A DNA stretch of 25,116 bases, from assembly GCA_902489795.1 (NCBI GenBank), contig CABUBU010000025.1, positions 1-25,116 of the forward strand, read 5' to 3'. The stretch comes from an uncultured Azospirillum sp. (GTDB lineage: Bacteria > Pseudomonadota > Alphaproteobacteria > RF32 > CAG-239). Made by a program: the position numbers and the translations under genes. The notes beneath the pieces were generated by a model, which did no database searches, was not told the origin of the DNA, and worked only from the letters and a program-made list of their open reading frames with translations. Of this stretch, positions 24,518 to 25,116 are shown piece after piece. How positions within the stretch are numbered: the stretch's first letter is position 1; every line of letters begins with the position of its first letter.

Positions 24518-24758
24518 AACTCCCTTTTTTGTTTATGATAAAAAACAAAACCGCCCGGAACAAATTCCAAGGCGGGGAGTTAGCAACTGTCAAAACACAG
24601 TCTGTCTTATTCGTCACGCCTCAGGCGCGCTTATATCGACAGCTCCCCTTAAGAGGAGTTTTTTGTTTTGAAGGAGTTGCTACAGTCCGCACCCGGCCTC
24701 CCGGATGCGGGGTTGATATTAAAGAAAACGCTGTCCGTTGGCAAGAGCTTTCTTTTAA
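24518..24758. repeat. Structured repeat element, copy A
   Basis: Helices, left to right on the plus strand: AACTCCC (24518-24524) with GGGAGTT (24575-24581); TTTTGTTT with AAACAAAA (24527-24550); hairpin CCGCC-GGAA/TTCC-GGCGG (24551-24575); TAGCAACT (24581-24588) with AGTTGCTA (24675-24682); CAAAACA (24591-24597) with TGTTTTG (24664-24670); CTGTC (24602-24606) with GACAG (24638-24642), capped by CGCC/GGCG; CTCC/GGAG (24643-24658) followed by six T; hairpin CCGCA-CCGG/CCGG-TGCGG (24687-24710); then TTAAAGAAA with TTTCTTTTAA (24719-24758). No ORF. Homologous to copy B. Confidence 0.8.
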
Positions 24759-24766
24759 TCAACACT

Positions 24767-25014
24767 CTCCCTTTGTTTTGCTTATTTACCTTGATTTAAA
24801 ACAAAACTCACCTTGATGAGTTCAAGGTGAGGGAGTTCACAACTGATCACAGAACAGTCCGGGTTATTCGCGCATATAGCCTTATATCCCCGGCTCCCTC
24901 TTTACAGGAGTCGCTCTTTTTTCTGTGAAAGGAGTTGTGACACTCCGCACCCGGCCTCCCGGATGCAGGATTGATATTAAAGAAAACGCTGTCCGTTGGC
25001 AAGCGGAAATTTAA
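24767..25014. repeat. Structured repeat element, copy B
   Basis: Same order of helices as copy A with different bases: CTCCC/GGGAG (24767-24771, 24831-24835); TTTGTTTT/AAAACAAA; hairpin CTCACCTTGA/TCAAGGTGAG (24807-24831); TCACAACT/AGTTGTGA (24837-24844, 24933-24940); CACAGAA/TTCTGTG (24848-24854, 24921-24927); CCGGG/CCCGG (24859-24863, 24889-24893); CTCC/GGAG. The 22 bases of the GC hairpin (24945-24966) and 33 bases at 24971-25003 are identical to copy A, as are the loop segments TTATTCG and CTTATATC. No ORF. Confidence 0.8.
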
Positions 25015-25067
25015 TCAGGCTTTTTTGAGGGGGAGAGAAAGCGAAAAAAGCTTGGCAAGAGGGAACA

Positions 25068-25116
25068 GAGGAAGAGGAAGAGGAAGAGGAAGAGGAAGAG
25101 GAAGAGGAAGAGGAAG
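25068..25116. repeat. (GAGGAA)n hexanucleotide repeat running off the window
   Basis: About eight uninterrupted GAGGAA units reach the window end. The stretch 25015-25067 before it holds GCTTTTTT/AAAAAAGC (25019-25026 with 25044-25051) and purine-rich sequence, with no gene. It resembles the polypurine tracts at 12806-13712. Confidence 0.9.

Noticed and set aside
24581..24940. Integron attC sites
   Set aside because: The two-box arms with AAC/GTT ends and short spacers resemble attC, but the terminal boxes GTTGCTA and GTTGTGA do not fit GTTRRRY, no integrase or cassette ORFs are present, and similarity extends far outside the arms.
24518..25014. Type III toxin-antitoxin RNA repeats or a retron RNA
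   Set aside because: Units of about 245 bp are far longer than type III antitoxin repeats, no ToxN-like gene or reverse transcriptase is in the window, and the HTH protein fits neither. Sequence right of the window could change this.

Overview
The window reads as chromosomal DNA of a Gram-negative alphaproteobacterium-like organism with roughly even GC. Support: the YfgM-like/BamB/Der outer-membrane-assembly cluster, lipoprotein signal peptides, a PhoB-type regulator, a Calvin-type class II aldolase, and an NKxE motif in the first G domain of Der, which from memory is common in alphaproteobacteria. The large cysteine-rich secreted protein suggests an uncultured, possibly host-associated lineage; that placement is inference. 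No rRNA, tRNA, transposase, integrase or CRISPR array was found.

Layout. 98-2335 (-): large secreted Cys-rich protein. 2540-7591 (-): tight four-gene operon tgt > LOG-family protein > ABC exporter > SpmA/SpmB-like fusion, each pair overlapping by 4-13 nt, closed by a 32-bp palindromic terminator. 7735-8109 (+): small anchored hypothetical. 8176-8598 (-): small membrane protein with its own consensus promoter. 8680-10067 (-): rpe and phoB. 10194-10721 (+): DPS-like ferritin, followed by a candidate small RNA at about 10801-10906. 10916-12505 (-): FAD-dependent dehydrogenase. 12506-13955: about 1.4 kb without a confident gene, made of strand-switching purine/pyrimidine tracts, 66-68 bp and 87 bp tandem repeats, and a 38-bp array of terminator-like hairpins. 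13956-17732 (-): fba, then tkt with an upstream lipoprotein gene. 17816-18967 (-): RNA uracil-C5 methyltransferase. 19134-23826 (+): duplicated-domain membrane protein, then YfgM-like, bamB and der. 24113-24511 (-): small HTH regulator. 24512-25116: intergenic region with the most unusual sequence of the window.

Functional themes: central carbon metabolism (fba, tkt, rpe: aldolase plus two pentose-phosphate enzymes in neighbouring units), RNA modification (tgt, RlmD-like), envelope biogenesis (BamB, YfgM-like, ABC exporter) and ribosome assembly (Der).

Main discovery candidate: 24518-25014 holds two tandem copies of a roughly 245-bp element. At least three helices and one terminal hairpin are kept by compensatory changes on both arms, while loop segments and the 3' part are identical. 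This is the pattern of a selected folded RNA or folded DNA, and I recognise no described family. The proximal copy includes the Shine-Dalgarno sequence of the neighbouring HTH gene in one of its helices.
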